Assembly (NCBI GenBank): GCA_964540815.1
Contig: CAZIOH010000015.1
Span: 24,637-88,636 of the forward strand
Direction of reading: 5' to 3'
Source of the DNA: CAZIOH01 sp964540815
Lineage (GTDB): Bacteria; Myxococcota_A; Polyangia; Fen-1088
Length of the DNA stretch: 64,000 nucleotides
Shown: positions 24,006-36,230 of the stretch, piece after piece
Layout: each line of letters starts with the position of its first letter
Numbering within the stretch: position 1 is the stretch's first letter
The notes under the pieces: model-generated
Seen by the model: only the letters and a program-made list of their open reading frames with translations
Databases searched by the model: none
What the model was told of the DNA's origin: nothing
Position numbers and translations under genes: made by a program

Positions 24006-27000
24006 TCACTCGAGCTGGCGGGTGACCTCGGCGCGGGCCGGCGCATCGGGCGGGGCGAGCTCGAGATAGCGCCGGAAGGCGGCCTGGGCGCGCGCCGGGC
24101 TTCCCTGCCGCTTCTCGGCGAAACCGAGCTGGAAGAACAGATCGGCCCGCCAGGTCCCTTCGGGCGGGAGCGTCTCGGCCGCGGCGCGAAGATCCCGCAG
24201 CGCCGCCGCGGTCTGCGCATGCTCCATCTCCAGGCGTCCGAGGCGGTAGCGGGCCTCGCTCGAGCCCGGCGTCAGCCGCACCGCCGAGCGCCAGGCCGCC
24301 TCGGCGGCCGAGACCTGGCCCAGGCGATCCTCGGCGATCCCGAGCCAGAGAAACGCCTCGCCGTTGGTGGGCAGCTTGGTCAGGGCGGCCGACAACGCCC
24401 TGGAGGCGCCCTCGAAGTCCCCGCGCCGGACCAGGATGCGCCCCCGCTCGATGCCGGCGGCCGGGAGCGAGGCGGCCTCGGTCAGGGCCGCCAGGGCCTC
24501 CTCGTCGCGTCCGAGGACGCCGAGGGCGCGGCCGAGCTCGAGCTCGACCTCGGGCGAGGCATCGATGGCCACCGCGCGCTTCAGCTCCGCCACCGCCTGC
24601 GCCGGGTTGCCCTCGAGCCGCGAGAGCTCGGCGAGCAGCAGGAGCCCTCCGGGGGTGCGGGGATCCTCGTCCACCGCCTGGGTGGCGAAGGTCCGCGCCT
24701 CGCGCTGCTGGCCCAGCCCGAGGGCGAGCCGAGCGGCGGCGACGCGCGTGCTGGGGGTGGCCTGCCCCGCCGTGATGAGCTGGGTGTAGAGCGCGAGCGC
24801 CTCCGCGCGCTGACCGAGGCGTGCGAGCAGCGCCGCGATCCGGGGCGCGAGCTGCGGATCCAGCGGACTCGCGGCGGTGAGCAGCGCCACCTCGGCCCGC
24901 GCCCCGTTGACGTTCCCCGTCCCCTCGAGCGCCGCCGCCAGCCCGAGGTGAGCGGCCGTGAGCTCCGGGAGGTTGCGGAGATCTCGGGGCGCCGCGCTAC
25001 CGCCGGGACCTCGGGAGGCGGCGCCGAGCACCTGGCGAAAGGTGGCGGACGCGGCGGCGGCGTTTCCAGCCCCGAGCTGCGCCTGGCCCAGCGCCAGGCG
25101 GATGGCGATGGCCGACGCGCCATGGGTCTCCGCGCCCGCGAGGACCTCGAGGGCCTCGCGGGCCCGATGGGTCTCGATGAGGATCCGCGCGAGCTGCAGG
25201 ACGGCGGGCACGAACCCGCCATCTCGCGCGAGCGCTTCCCGGTAGCGGCGCTCGGCCGCCTGCGCATCCGGCGGCGTCGCCCGCTCCGCCATCCTTCCGA
25301 GCCAGAAGACCGGCGCGGCGCTCTGGGGCAGGTCGTGGGCCAGGTCGGACAGGATCGTCTGGGCCTCGCCCTTGCGGCCCGACTCGAGGAGCGCGGCGGC
25401 CCGGGCGAGGCGCAAGGGCGGCGTGACCGGCGAGGCGAGGGGTACGGTGACGGCGGTTCGGTACCGCAGGACGGCCTCCTCGCTGCGACCGGCCTCGAGC
25501 AGGCGGTCCCCCTCGAGGACGGCCAGGGCCGAGTTGCCGGGACCTTCCGTGCGGGCGCGCCCGAGCGCGGTCTCCGCCAGAGCCGGATCGCCGGCCTGGC
25601 GGGCCATGCGCGCCAGGAACGCGAATCCGTCCGCCCGCTCGTAGGGCGCACCGGCCGGGCCGAGGGTATCGAGCGCGGTGCGCGCGAGCTTGGCGCGGGC
25701 TGAGGCGGACAGAGTGGAGAGCCGCGCGAGACCGAGTGACGCGCCGAAGTGGGTGGGCGCCAGGGCCAGCACGCCTCGATAGTCGGCGGTGGCGGCCGGC
25801 GAGAGCCCGGCCTCGTGCGCCCGCGCCAGGGCGAGCCGGGTCGCGGTTGCCGACGGAGCGGCAGGGGGGGAGGTGGAGGTCGTCGTGGCCGTCCGAGTGG
25901 AGGTCCGCTCGGCCTCCGCGAACATCAGGGCGGCCTTCCTGAAGTCGCCGCGTCCGAAGGCCGCCCACCCGGCGATGACGGCGCGATCCGCCGGAATCGC
26001 GTCGAGCTCCGGACGCGCCGCGGCCTCCTCGGCGTCCTTCCAGTGCCCGCGGGCGAGGGCCAACCAGCCGGCGGCGCGCAGCCGCAGCGTGGTCTCGCGG
26101 GGCGACTCACGGCGCGCGGCCTCCAGCAGAGCCTCGGCCTGCGCCACGCGCGCGGGGTCGTTGCCCACGCTGCCTCCGTGCAGCACGAGCGCCTGTGCCA
26201 GCAGCTCGGCCGCGGCCGCCCGCGTCTCCGGCGCCCGCCGACGGCTGGCCGCCGCCGTCTGCAGACGCTGGGCGGCGTCGATGTACGCGGCGAAGCGATC
26301 CTCCGCCAGCCCGGTGGCGAGCTCGGCCGGTCCCGCGTCGAGGATGGTCACGGCCGACGGCTCGCCGCGCACGCGCTCCACGAGACCGGACATCTCGGCC
26401 GCCGCCGCCGCGCCGAGCCCGAGCGCCCCCGCGATCACCAGAATCCTCTGCCGCCGCCCCAGGGTCCGGAATCCCAGCCGGCCACGAGCCTGTGGGGATT
26501 CAGGCAACGCCGCCGTCATCGTCTGGGTGCGCCGGCGGACCTGGGCAGCGGCTGGCGCCGCCGGGGAATCGAGCAGCACCCGCGCGGTGGGATCTCCGGC
26601 TGACTCGGTCTCGCCCTCGAGGAGCGCAGCCACGGCCGCGCTGGCCTCGGTCCCGATCGGCGAGAGGGTGGCCCTCGGGATTCCGTCGTCGGCGTCGAGC
26701 GAGAGGCCGGAGCTCGACGGAGCCTCTACGCCGCGATTGGCCGGCCCCGGCACCGGGGGGCGTCGCGGAGGGGACGCGACGGCTGGGCCGGGGCCGTTGC
26801 GTGGACCCGGCGCGGGCGGCGGTCCCGGTGGTCGCGACCGGTGGTCGTCGAGCTCGAGCGAGACGAAGTCGTCGCCCTCGGCGGCGCCCGGGCCGTCCCA
26901 CTCGAGCCGGCTCGGCGGCGGCGTGGCCGCCGGGCTCGTCACCCGGTCAACCTCGAGGTCGAGGGGTGGCAGCGAGATCTCGTCTCGCTCGCCGCGAAGC

Positions 27001-27224
27001 TCCGGGATCGAGGCGAGTGCCAGGCTCGCGACCGGCAGCCAGGTCCGGCCGTCGATCGACACCAGCTCCGTCGGGGCGACCGCCCCGGCCGTCCGCATGC
27101 GGGCCAGCGTCTCGAGGTCGAACGGACCGGTGGTGGGCCCGGCGGCGGTTCTCCGGACGAGGTACCGCGGCGGTCCGCTCGGCGAGGGAACCTTGGGTGG
27201 GGGCTTGGCGAGGGGTGGCTGCAT
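24006..27224 (-). CDS. large membrane-anchored GYF-like/TPR protein
   Basis: This 1072-residue protein starts with a GYF_2/DUF4339-like domain (GPFDLETLARMRTAGAV, SIDGRTWLPV, about residues 34-75). A Pro/Ser/Asp-rich linker follows to about 245, then a single membrane helix (ILVIAGALGLGAAAAAEM), and then about 780 residues of TPR-type helical repeats rich in Ala, Arg and Leu. This suggests a cytoplasmic scaffold domain joined to a large periplasmic TPR solenoid. A GGGGAA Shine-Dalgarno precedes the ATG. The hybrid histidine kinase ends 54 bp upstream on the same strand, so the two may be co-transcribed. Confidence 0.78.
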   Translation of the reverse strand: MQPPLAKPPPKVPSPSGPPRYLVRRTAAGPTTGPFDLETLARMRTAGAVAPTELVSIDGRTWLPVASLALASIPELRGERDEISLPPLDLEVDRVTSPAATPPPSRLEWDGPGAAEGDDFVSLELDDHRSRPPGPPPAPGPRNGPGPAVASPPRRPPVPGPANRGVEAPSSSGLSLDADDGIPRATLSPIGTEASAAVAALLEGETESAGDPTARVLLDSPAAPAAAQVRRRTQTMTAALPESPQARGRLGFRTLGRRQRILVIAGALGLGAAAAAEMSGLVERVRGEPSAVTILDAGPAELATGLAEDRFAAYIDAAQRLQTAAASRRRAPETRAAAAELLAQALVLHGGSVGNDPARVAQAEALLEAARRESPRETTLRLRAAGWLALARGHWKDAEEAAARPELDAIPADRAVIAGWAAFGRGDFRKAALMFAEAERTSTRTATTTSTSPPAAPSATATRLALARAHEAGLSPAATADYRGVLALAPTHFGASLGLARLSTLSASARAKLARTALDTLGPAGAPYERADGFAFLARMARQAGDPALAETALGRARTEGPGNSALAVLEGDRLLEAGRSEEAVLRYRTAVTVPLASPVTPPLRLARAAALLESGRKGEAQTILSDLAHDLPQSAAPVFWLGRMAERATPPDAQAAERRYREALARDGGFVPAVLQLARILIETHRAREALEVLAGAETHGASAIAIRLALGQAQLGAGNAAAASATFRQVLGAASRGPGGSAAPRDLRNLPELTAAHLGLAAALEGTGNVNGARAEVALLTAASPLDPQLAPRIAALLARLGQRAEALALYTQLITAGQATPSTRVAAARLALGLGQQREARTFATQAVDEDPRTPGGLLLLAELSRLEGNPAQAVAELKRAVAIDASPEVELELGRALGVLGRDEEALAALTEAASLPAAGIERGRILVRRGDFEGASRALSAALTKLPTNGEAFLWLGIAEDRLGQVSAAEAAWRSAVRLTPGSSEARYRLGRLEMEHAQTAAALRDLRAAAETLPPEGTWRADLFFQLGFAEKRQGSPARAQAAFRRYLELAPPDAPARAEVTRQLE

Positions 27225-27278
27225 GGCGGATTCCCCGGCTCCGCGCGAGAAGCGCGGCTCGCTCTCCCGGTCGCGGTG

Positions 27279-30107
27279 TCAGGTCTGGCCTCGATCGGAG
27301 AGGGGCGGGTCGTCCCCATGTGGATCGACTGGCACGGCGGATTCTTCAGTCGCTTCGTTCGGGTCGAATGTATCCCCCTGTAGGTCGAGGACCTCTCGGA
27401 CCTTGGCGGCGAGGCGCTCCGGGGTGATGGGCTTCTGCAGAAACGCCACCCCCGCTTGCAGGACGCCATGGCGCACCACGGTGTCATCGGTGTACCCCGA
27501 CATGAAGAGCACCCGCAGGTTGGGACGCAGCGCCAGGGCCTTCTCGACCAGCTCGCGCCCGCCCATCGCCGGCATGATCACGTCCGTGAGCAGGAGATCG
27601 ATGCCGCGGTCGGATCGCCGGCAGTGCTCGAGGGCCTCGGCGCCGTTCGAGGCTTCGAGCACCTCGTACCCGCTGCGCTGCAGGATCGCGCGGGCCACCT
27701 GGCGCACCGCCGTCTCGTCCTCGACGAGCAGGATGGTCTCGCTGCCGCGGGTCATTCCCGGCTTCATGCGCGGGGCCAGGCGCACCCGCGAGATCTCCGA
27801 CGGATCCGGGTCGACCGGCAGGTAGATCTTGATGGTGGTCCCCCTGCCGGGCTCCGAATACACCCAGACGCTGCCCTCGCTCTGCTGGACGATGCCGAGC
27901 ACCGTCGACAGGCCGAGGCCGGTTCCCTTGCCCCGGGGCTTGGTGGTGAAGAAAGGCTCGAAGATCCGCGCCCGGGTGGACGCATCCATCCCCGCCCCGG
28001 TGTCGCTCACCGCCAGCATCACGAAGGCTCCCGGAGTGACCCCCACGTGCTCGCGGGCATAGTGCTCGTCGAGCTCCACGTTCGCGGTCTCGATGGTCAG
28101 GTGACCGCCCTTCGGCATCGCGTCGCGCGCGTTCACCACCAGGTTCAAGATGACCTGCTCCACCTGTCCGGGATCGACCTTCACCCGGGCGAGGCGCGGA
28201 TCGGCCTCGAACCTCAGGTCGATGTCCTCTCCAATCAGCCGTCGCAGCATCTTCTCGAGGTTGCCCACGTGCTCGTTTAGATCGATGCGCAGCGGTTCGA
28301 GGACCTGCTGCCGGCTGAACGCCAGGAGCTGACGGGTGAGATCCGCTGCGCGGCGGCCGGCCACCCCCACCTCGGCGATCTCGTCCGCGGCCGGGACCAT
28401 GCCGGGTGGGGCGTGCTCCCAGAGATCGATGTAGCCGAGGATCACCGAGAGCAGATTGTTGAAGTCATGGGCGATGCCACCCGCCAGCCGCCCGAGCGAC
28501 TCCATCTTCTGCGACTGGCGGAGCTGCTCCTCGGTGCGCAGGAGGGCGGCCTCGGCCTGGATGCGCTCGGCCATCTCCCGCTGCAGGGCCTGGTTGGCCG
28601 TGGTGAGCTCGAGCGTCCGGTGTGCCACCCGTCGCTCGAGCTCGAGGTGCTCGTCTTGCAGCCGCGCGGCGCGCTCGCGCTTCTCGGTGATGTCCTCGGA
28701 GATCCCCATCAAGAAGTGCGGCTGGCCCTGTGCATCGAGGATGGGGATCTTCTGGGTGTGAAGCCACCGCTGCCCGGTCGGTGTGTCGATGGGCTCCTCG
28801 GGAACGTCGAGCAATACCCCGGACGAGAGCACCTCGCGATCCCTTGCCTGGAACTGGCGGGCCTGCTCGGCCGGGAACAGATCGAAGTCGTTCTTCCCGA
28901 GGAGGTCCGCGCGATCTCGTCCGAGCAACCGCTCACCCGCCCGGTTGAAGCGCCGGAAGCGCAGCTCGCTCGCGTCCTTCACGAAGAGCATCATCGGCGC
29001 GTGCTCCACCAGCGAATCGAGGAAGTGCAGGGCCTCCGCCAGCTTCCGCTCGGCGATGCGTTCCTTCGACATGTCGCGGAAGACCAGCACCACGCCCATC
29101 AGGCCGCCGCTTCCGTCCCGGATGGGCGCGGCGCTGTCGGCGATCGAGCGCTCGGTGCCGTCCTTGTCCACGAGGGCCGTGTGGTTGGACAGGCCCACCA
29201 CCACCCCCTCGCTCAGGACCCGTGAGACCGGGTCGATCGCCGGCTCGCGGGTCAGCTCGTTCACGATGCGAAAGACCGAGCCGAACGGTCGTCCCACCGC
29301 CTCTTCGGCCGAGAATCCCGTCAGCGCCGCGGCCACCGGGTTCATCTGCTGGATTCGCCCCTCGGGATCGGTGGTGATCACGCCGTCCCCGATGCTCTCG
29401 AGGGTGGTGGCGAGGCGCCTCGCGTTGGCGCGGGCCTTGTGCTCGGAGCGCATGCGCAGCCGGACCTGGGCGCGCAGATGGCGCCAGGCCAACCACAGGA
29501 GGGCGAAGCTCACGGCGGCCCCGCTGACGGCCACCACCCGCGCGATGGCGATGTTGCGCCAGGTGGCGCTCCGGCGCAGCTCGAGCAGCCGCAGCTCCTC
29601 CTGCATCATCGCGGCGCGCACCTCGGTCATGCGGGTCAACCTGGCCTGACCCTCCCGCACCGCCTGGGCCTCGCGGGCGAGATCGAAGCCGGACTTGCGG
29701 ACGGTGTCGATCGCGGCGGCCAGACGCTGGGTGCCGCCGCTGAAGATGGCGTCGATCTCGTCGAGCCGGCGTTGCTGCGCGGGGTTGTCGGCGGTGAGGG
29801 CGCGGAGCTCGCGGGTGAAGGCGCGGGCGCGGCTGGCGGATTCGAGCGCGGCGCGGGCGAAGGACTCGTCCTCGGTCAGGGTGAAGTTGCGTCGCTGGAC
29901 CGCCGCGTTCGACAGCGCCGCCTCCAGGCCGTCGAGGGCGGCCATGGTGACCCGCGCGTGATCGACGAGGCGGGTGGTGGCGAGGACCCCCCGGATGGTG
30001 GCGTCCCCGAGCACGCCGACACCCACCAGGATGCCGATCGAGACCACCAGGGCCATCGGTCCCGCGACTCTTGGAAACTGCGACTCTTGAGGAGGGACGG
30101 AGAACAT
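27279..30107 (-). CDS. hybrid sensor histidine kinase (CHASE3-like, 2 PAS, REC)
   Basis: This 942-residue membrane sensor kinase has two N-terminal membrane helices (about 18-38 and 195-215) flanking a helical CHASE3-like sensor. PAS domains follow near 225-330 and 350-470, then a HisKA domain with the phosphorylatable His in RLAGGIAHDFNNLL (about residue 542). The HATPase has its G boxes (GKGTGLGLSTVLGIV). A C-terminal receiver starts at TILLVEDETA (about 790) with the acceptor Asp in LLLTDVIMPAMGG (about 840). No output domain follows, so signal must pass to a separate partner. Confidence 0.9.
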   Translation of the reverse strand: MFSVPPQESQFPRVAGPMALVVSIGILVGVGVLGDATIRGVLATTRLVDHARVTMAALDGLEAALSNAAVQRRNFTLTEDESFARAALESASRARAFTRELRALTADNPAQQRRLDEIDAIFSGGTQRLAAAIDTVRKSGFDLAREAQAVREGQARLTRMTEVRAAMMQEELRLLELRRSATWRNIAIARVVAVSGAAVSFALLWLAWRHLRAQVRLRMRSEHKARANARRLATTLESIGDGVITTDPEGRIQQMNPVAAALTGFSAEEAVGRPFGSVFRIVNELTREPAIDPVSRVLSEGVVVGLSNHTALVDKDGTERSIADSAAPIRDGSGGLMGVVLVFRDMSKERIAERKLAEALHFLDSLVEHAPMMLFVKDASELRFRRFNRAGERLLGRDRADLLGKNDFDLFPAEQARQFQARDREVLSSGVLLDVPEEPIDTPTGQRWLHTQKIPILDAQGQPHFLMGISEDITEKRERAARLQDEHLELERRVAHRTLELTTANQALQREMAERIQAEAALLRTEEQLRQSQKMESLGRLAGGIAHDFNNLLSVILGYIDLWEHAPPGMVPAADEIAEVGVAGRRAADLTRQLLAFSRQQVLEPLRIDLNEHVGNLEKMLRRLIGEDIDLRFEADPRLARVKVDPGQVEQVILNLVVNARDAMPKGGHLTIETANVELDEHYAREHVGVTPGAFVMLAVSDTGAGMDASTRARIFEPFFTTKPRGKGTGLGLSTVLGIVQQSEGSVWVYSEPGRGTTIKIYLPVDPDPSEISRVRLAPRMKPGMTRGSETILLVEDETAVRQVARAILQRSGYEVLEASNGAEALEHCRRSDRGIDLLLTDVIMPAMGGRELVEKALALRPNLRVLFMSGYTDDTVVRHGVLQAGVAFLQKPITPERLAAKVREVLDLQGDTFDPNEATEESAVPVDPHGDDPPLSDRGQT

Positions 30108-30191
30108 GGAGCGCTCGACCTGTGAAGCCGGAACCTCGACCAGCCCAAAGACCTCGGGTCAGGGCCAGGCCCGAGACCCGATCGTCGTCGC

Positions 30192-30197
30192 AGTATA
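30192..30197 (-). promoter_or_regulatory. possible -10 box for the histidine kinase gene
   Basis: TATACT on the minus strand within a GC-rich gap, 84 nt before the kinase ATG. No good -35 is seen. Confidence 0.35.
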
Positions 30198-30333
30198 GTC
30201 CCGCTGCGTCCAGGTGCCCATTCCGTGCGCAAGATCCCTGGGGCAAGCGCGCGCCAGGTCCGCGGTGAGGGCACCACTTCGCCCCGCGCATCTCCGTCGC
30301 TGGGCGACGTGGGCTGGGCTCCGTGGCTGGAGA

Positions 30334-30645
30334 TCAGCCCCGGGGCGCGGTCGCGGTGTCACGGGCGGCGCGCGCTTCCAGGGTGGCCACGGTGTCCTCG
30401 AGGTTCTGGATGGTCGAGCGCAACGATGCCACCTCCTCCTGGGTCGCGATCCCGAAGACGCCGGCCGCCATCTTGGTGGCCTTCGAGAGCTCGTTGCGGA
30501 TGCTGCCGGTCATGTTGAGGGCCTTCATCGCGGCGTTCATGAGTCGCGGATCACTGACCATCTTGGTCAGCCTCGGGTCGCTCACGATCCGCATCGCGCG
30601 ACCGACCATCACATCCTTGAGAGAGCCAAACATCGACATCGGCAT
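30334..30645 (-). CDS. small helical/coiled-coil protein
   Basis: This 103-residue protein is not assigned. It begins MPMSMFGSLKDVM and has two adjacent copies of SDPRLTKMV/SDPRLMNAA. The C-terminal half is a coiled coil (EEVASLRSTIQNLEDTVATL), reminiscent of phasins or other small scaffold proteins. The ATG at 30645 was chosen because GAGGG lies 5 nt upstream; an ATG at 30657 lacks one. It follows the M23 peptidase gene by 33 bp on the same strand. Confidence 0.7.
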   Translation of the reverse strand: MPMSMFGSLKDVMVGRAMRIVSDPRLTKMVSDPRLMNAAMKALNMTGSIRNELSKATKMAAGVFGIATQEEVASLRSTIQNLEDTVATLEARAARDTATAPRG

Positions 30646-30678
30646 GCGAACCCTCATGCCACGGGCGACGTGCGGACG

Positions 30679-32235
30679 TCAACGCACGGCCGCGGTCTCG
30701 AGCCCGACCTGCTGGGCCTGCATGCGGGCCAGGCGCGTTCGCTTGGCGCGGATGGCGTAACGGTAGGTCTGGGTGGCCTTGGGCGGGATGATGAGGTCGC
30801 CGAGATAGCGCACCGGGTTCACGTGGCGGTCGTCCACCCGCAGCTCGAAGTGCAGGTGGGGCGGCGAGACCTGCACGCCCGTGCGGCCGACCCGCCCCAG
30901 GATCTGGCCCGCGCGCAGGACGTCGCCCTCGTTGACCACGTACGAGTCGAGATGCATGTAGCAGGACACCACGTGGCGCTGGGGCGCGTGCTCGACGCAC
31001 ACGTAGATCCCGCCCGCACCGAGCCGCTTCCAGCGATAGCGGGCCGCAGCCGTCGGGGTCAAGGAACGCCGGGGCGCCGACGCCAGGTTGACGCCCGCGA
31101 AGATCACCGTCCCGTCGGCGACCGAGCGCACCGGCTCGCCGATGGCGGCGCCGAGGTCGATGCCCTGGTGCTGGCGCTTGCCACCGGCCCGATCTTCGCC
31201 GGGCCCGCTGCTCGCCACCCGCGGGGTCCCCTCGAGGGGGCAGAGAAGCGGCAGGCCGAGCGAGGTCACGACCACCGGCTCTGGCCGGGACGCATAGTCG
31301 GCGAGCAGTCGACGGCGGGCGGTGAGCACCTGGTCCTCGCCGCCGCTTCCGCGCACCACGTCGCCCCAGATGAAGTGGGCCGCGCCCCCGCGATGGGGCA
31401 CCCCGTGAAACTCGGCGTCGAGCGCCTCGTGGCTGTCCTGCCACATCTTGAGCAGGCCGGCGCCGAGTCGGAGGTTCGTGGCCGGGTCGAGCAGGGCGGG
31501 CTTGCGCCACCACTCGCGCGGTCCCGGAGGCGGCGGAGCGCCGGGGCTCTGGTACAGGCCCGGGTGAATCCCGAGCAAGCCATATCCCCACCTGGTCTCC
31601 AGCCGTTCGCGGCAGCGGCTCTGCTCCAGCATCAGCCCGGCCAGCATGAAGGCATCCACCCCCGCCTCGCGCGCGGCGGACAGCACCAGGTCACCGAGCA
31701 CCGAGGGGGAAGCCCCGGTGGCGCGATCGAGGACCAGCGGAGCGCCGCCACCCGGCGCCAGCGGAGGAGCCGGGGCGACCACCTCGGGAAGGACGGGACC
31801 GCCGGCAGCGGTGTATCCGAGGGAGAGGGGCCCGTCGGTCGAGGCCGCCTCGCCGCGCGTGGACCGGATCCGCAGGTCGATCGCGCCCGGGCCGGTCTCG
31901 ACGTCGGTGTCCGCGTCCGCGTCCACGTCCACCTCCACGTCGGTGGTTGGCGTCGGTGGCGCGACGTGGGCCGGGGCACGGTCGAGGACCAGCTTGTCCT
32001 TGCCACACAGGTGCTCGACGGCCGCCCCGAAGCGCAGGGGATCGATCACCGGCGGCGCGATCGGCTCGGCGGGCCAGCGTGCGATGTCCGCCAGCTGGTG
32101 GGCCGCGGGCGGAGTCACCGGCAGGTGGCGGGCCGGCCAGGGATGCGCAGCCGCCGCGAAGGATCCAGGCCAGATCAGCCACATCGCGGCGGTCGCGGTC
32201 AGCTTCGCGAGCCGGGATATCTCTCCGTTTGCCAA
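30679..32235 (-). CDS. exported SLT-like and M23 peptidase fusion
   Basis: This 518-residue exported protein combines two cell-wall-acting folds. After a signal-like N-terminus and an acidic linker of alternating Val/Asp/Ala (DVEVDVDADADTDVE), residues about 215-350 look like a lytic-transglycosylase (SLT) fold: VDAFMLAGLMLEQSRC carries a candidate catalytic Glu, then GLLGIHPG and LRLGAGLLKMW. Residues about 390-500 are an M23 LytM metallopeptidase with HQGIDLG and HLHFEL, both zinc-ligand motifs intact. The start is uncertain: a TTG at 32235 gives the best signal peptide, an ATG at 32184 is possible. The frame remains open upstream opposite the HD gene but is not coding there. Confidence 0.8.
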   Translation of the reverse strand: MANGEISRLAKLTATAAMWLIWPGSFAAAAHPWPARHLPVTPPAAHQLADIARWPAEPIAPPVIDPLRFGAAVEHLCGKDKLVLDRAPAHVAPPTPTTDVEVDVDADADTDVETGPGAIDLRIRSTRGEAASTDGPLSLGYTAAGGPVLPEVVAPAPPLAPGGGAPLVLDRATGASPSVLGDLVLSAAREAGVDAFMLAGLMLEQSRCRERLETRWGYGLLGIHPGLYQSPGAPPPPGPREWWRKPALLDPATNLRLGAGLLKMWQDSHEALDAEFHGVPHRGGAAHFIWGDVVRGSGGEDQVLTARRRLLADYASRPEPVVVTSLGLPLLCPLEGTPRVASSGPGEDRAGGKRQHQGIDLGAAIGEPVRSVADGTVIFAGVNLASAPRRSLTPTAAARYRWKRLGAGGIYVCVEHAPQRHVVSCYMHLDSYVVNEGDVLRAGQILGRVGRTGVQVSPPHLHFELRVDDRHVNPVRYLGDLIIPPKATQTYRYAIRAKRTRLARMQAQQVGLETAAVR

Positions 32236-32361
32236 CCCCCTGTTTATCCCACGAAGGCCAGGGGAGCGCACGGGGGGGCGCGGCGCGATCCGGTCGGATC
32301 TGACGCGCGGGTCCCTACCCACGTGGGGGCACGGATATCGGCTAATCTCTGACACGCGCCG

Positions 32362-33769
32362 ATGAATCCTCACAACCCCAACCTCCCGGCGGTGCTCGCG
32401 GGCCCACCGACGCGCCCGCGCGTCTTCCGGGATCCGGTGCACGGCGACATCACCTTCCCCCGGGGTCCATTTCAGCGCCTGCTCGAATCGCTGATCGATA
32501 CCGAGCTGTTTCAGCGGCTGCGGGGCATCCGACAGACCGCGGTCATGAATCTGGTCTTTCACGGGGCGGAGCACTCGCGCTTCGCACACTCCATGGGTGC
32601 GGCGCACGTGGCCGGCATGATGGTGGACGCCGCCGCCGCCAACAGCGGTCTTCCCGTCAGTCCCGCCGATCGCGAGGAGATTGTTCTTGCGGCTTTGCTC
32701 CACGACGTGGGCCACGGGCCCTTCTCCCATTCGATGGAGGAGATCATCGGACCGGGCTTCAAGCACGAGCGGATGTCGGTGCGGATCCTCGAGGCGCCCG
32801 AGTCCGAGATCCAGCGCCTGCTCGCGGCCTATCGCCCGGAGCTGCCCCGCCGCCTGTCCGCCTTCATCGACCACGCGTCGAGCCGGTCGTGGCGCCACGA
32901 CATCGTGTCGAGCCAGCTCGACGCCGATCGGCTGGACTACCTGGCGCGCGATGGCCTGATGGCCGGGATGGCCTCCCATGCCTTCGATCTGCGCCGCCTG
33001 GTCCGCTCGCTCGTGGTCATCGACGATCACCTGGTGGTGGACGCCCGGGCGCAGGACAACGTGGAGGCCTTCCTGCTGGCGCTCGACCAGATGTACGGGA
33101 CGGCCTATTACCACAAGACGGTGCGGGCCGCGTCGCTCCTGCTCGAGGCCATCACCCGGCGCGCCCTGCGCCTCGCCCGCGAGTCGAGCGCGCGCGCGGC
33201 GGCGTTGTTCCCGCCGCGCCCGGGCCGCCGGGCCGCCGCCGAGGGGCCGGATCCGTTTCACGCCTTGCTCGAGCTGGGAGATCGAGTGTCCCTCGACGAT
33301 TACGTGCGCCTCGACGAGGCCTATGTGATGTCGCTGATGGCGGAGTGGCGGGATGCGGACGATCCGGCCCTGGCGGAGCTGGTGACTTGCTTCAAGACCC
33401 GCCGCTTTCCCAAGATGGTGCGCCTGCCCCTCGAAAACCGGTCCATGTCGCGCGCCGATTGGCAGGCGGCGGCCGGGGTCGCCCACCGGATCTTCGCCCG
33501 CCGGTTCCCCGACCGCGATTCGCAGGACTACGTCCACTTCGACGAGCCCGGGCGGCTGTCGTACAAGCTCTACTCCGCGGCCGGGACCGCCAAGCCCATC
33601 CGGATCACCACCGCCAGCGGCGGCTCGCGACCCATCGAGTCCGATCCGCGGAGCATCGCCAACAACCTCTCCTTGCGGCTCTACTTCCCTCGGCTCTTCG
33701 TGCCCGAGGCGATCCGCCAAGAGGTCGAGCAGTCGCTGGGGGGGCCGGCCCCCCCCAGCTCGGCCTCCG

Positions 33770-33780
<11 letters not shown>
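32362..33780 (+). CDS. HD superfamily phosphohydrolase
   Basis: This 472-residue cytoplasmic protein is of the dGTPase-related HD family (COG1078-type). It begins with FRDPVHGDITF near residue 22. The metal motif H...HD...D is visible as EHSRFAHSMG, LLHDVGHGPFSHSMEE and the later SSQLDADRLDYLARDG. The HD residues are intact, so hydrolysis of a (d)NTP or other nucleotide is likely; the substrate is unknown. No Shine-Dalgarno is seen. The last 11 bp overlap the 3' end of convergent glnN. Confidence 0.88.
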
Positions 33781-35950
<2,170 letters not shown>

Positions 35951-36186
35951 GGTTCCTTCTTTCCTGTTGATCGCACCGATTGTCGAAACGTGTTTCTGGG
36001 TTTTTAGCTCCGATCCGCTTACGAGCGGGAGTGCTTTTTTCCTCGGGCGGTGCATTTTGTGCGTTTGAAAGGCCCAATGTTTCCTGCACTTTTCGGCGAG
36101 CTTTCCGCGGCGAAAAATCGCGACCCGGATGCCGGTCGTCGGCGGTCCACGTGGCGTGGATCGACGATGCGTCGTCACACCGCGTG

Positions 36187-36230
36187 TCAGACTCCTGTCA
36201 GACTTCCTGTCAGACTTCGGCTCAGACTTC
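36187..36230. repeat. tandem repeat duplicating a stop-codon region
   Basis: TCAGACTTC-type units start at 36187, 36198, 36210 and 36222, spaced 11, 12 and 12 bp. On the minus strand three successive units place TGA in the same frame, the first being the stop of the adjacent kinase-like gene. Confidence 0.75.

Noticed and set aside
32236..33720. N-terminal extension of the SLT/M23 protein
   Set aside because: It would lie opposite the HD phosphohydrolase gene; a signal peptide starts at 32235.
35951..36221. Sigma-54 promoter or glutamine riboswitch before glnN
   Set aside because: No TGGCAC-N5-TTGC pair or recognisable riboswitch core on the minus strand.
36187..36230. CRISPR array
   Set aside because: Units are 11-12 bp without spacers and overlap a gene end; no cas genes in the window.
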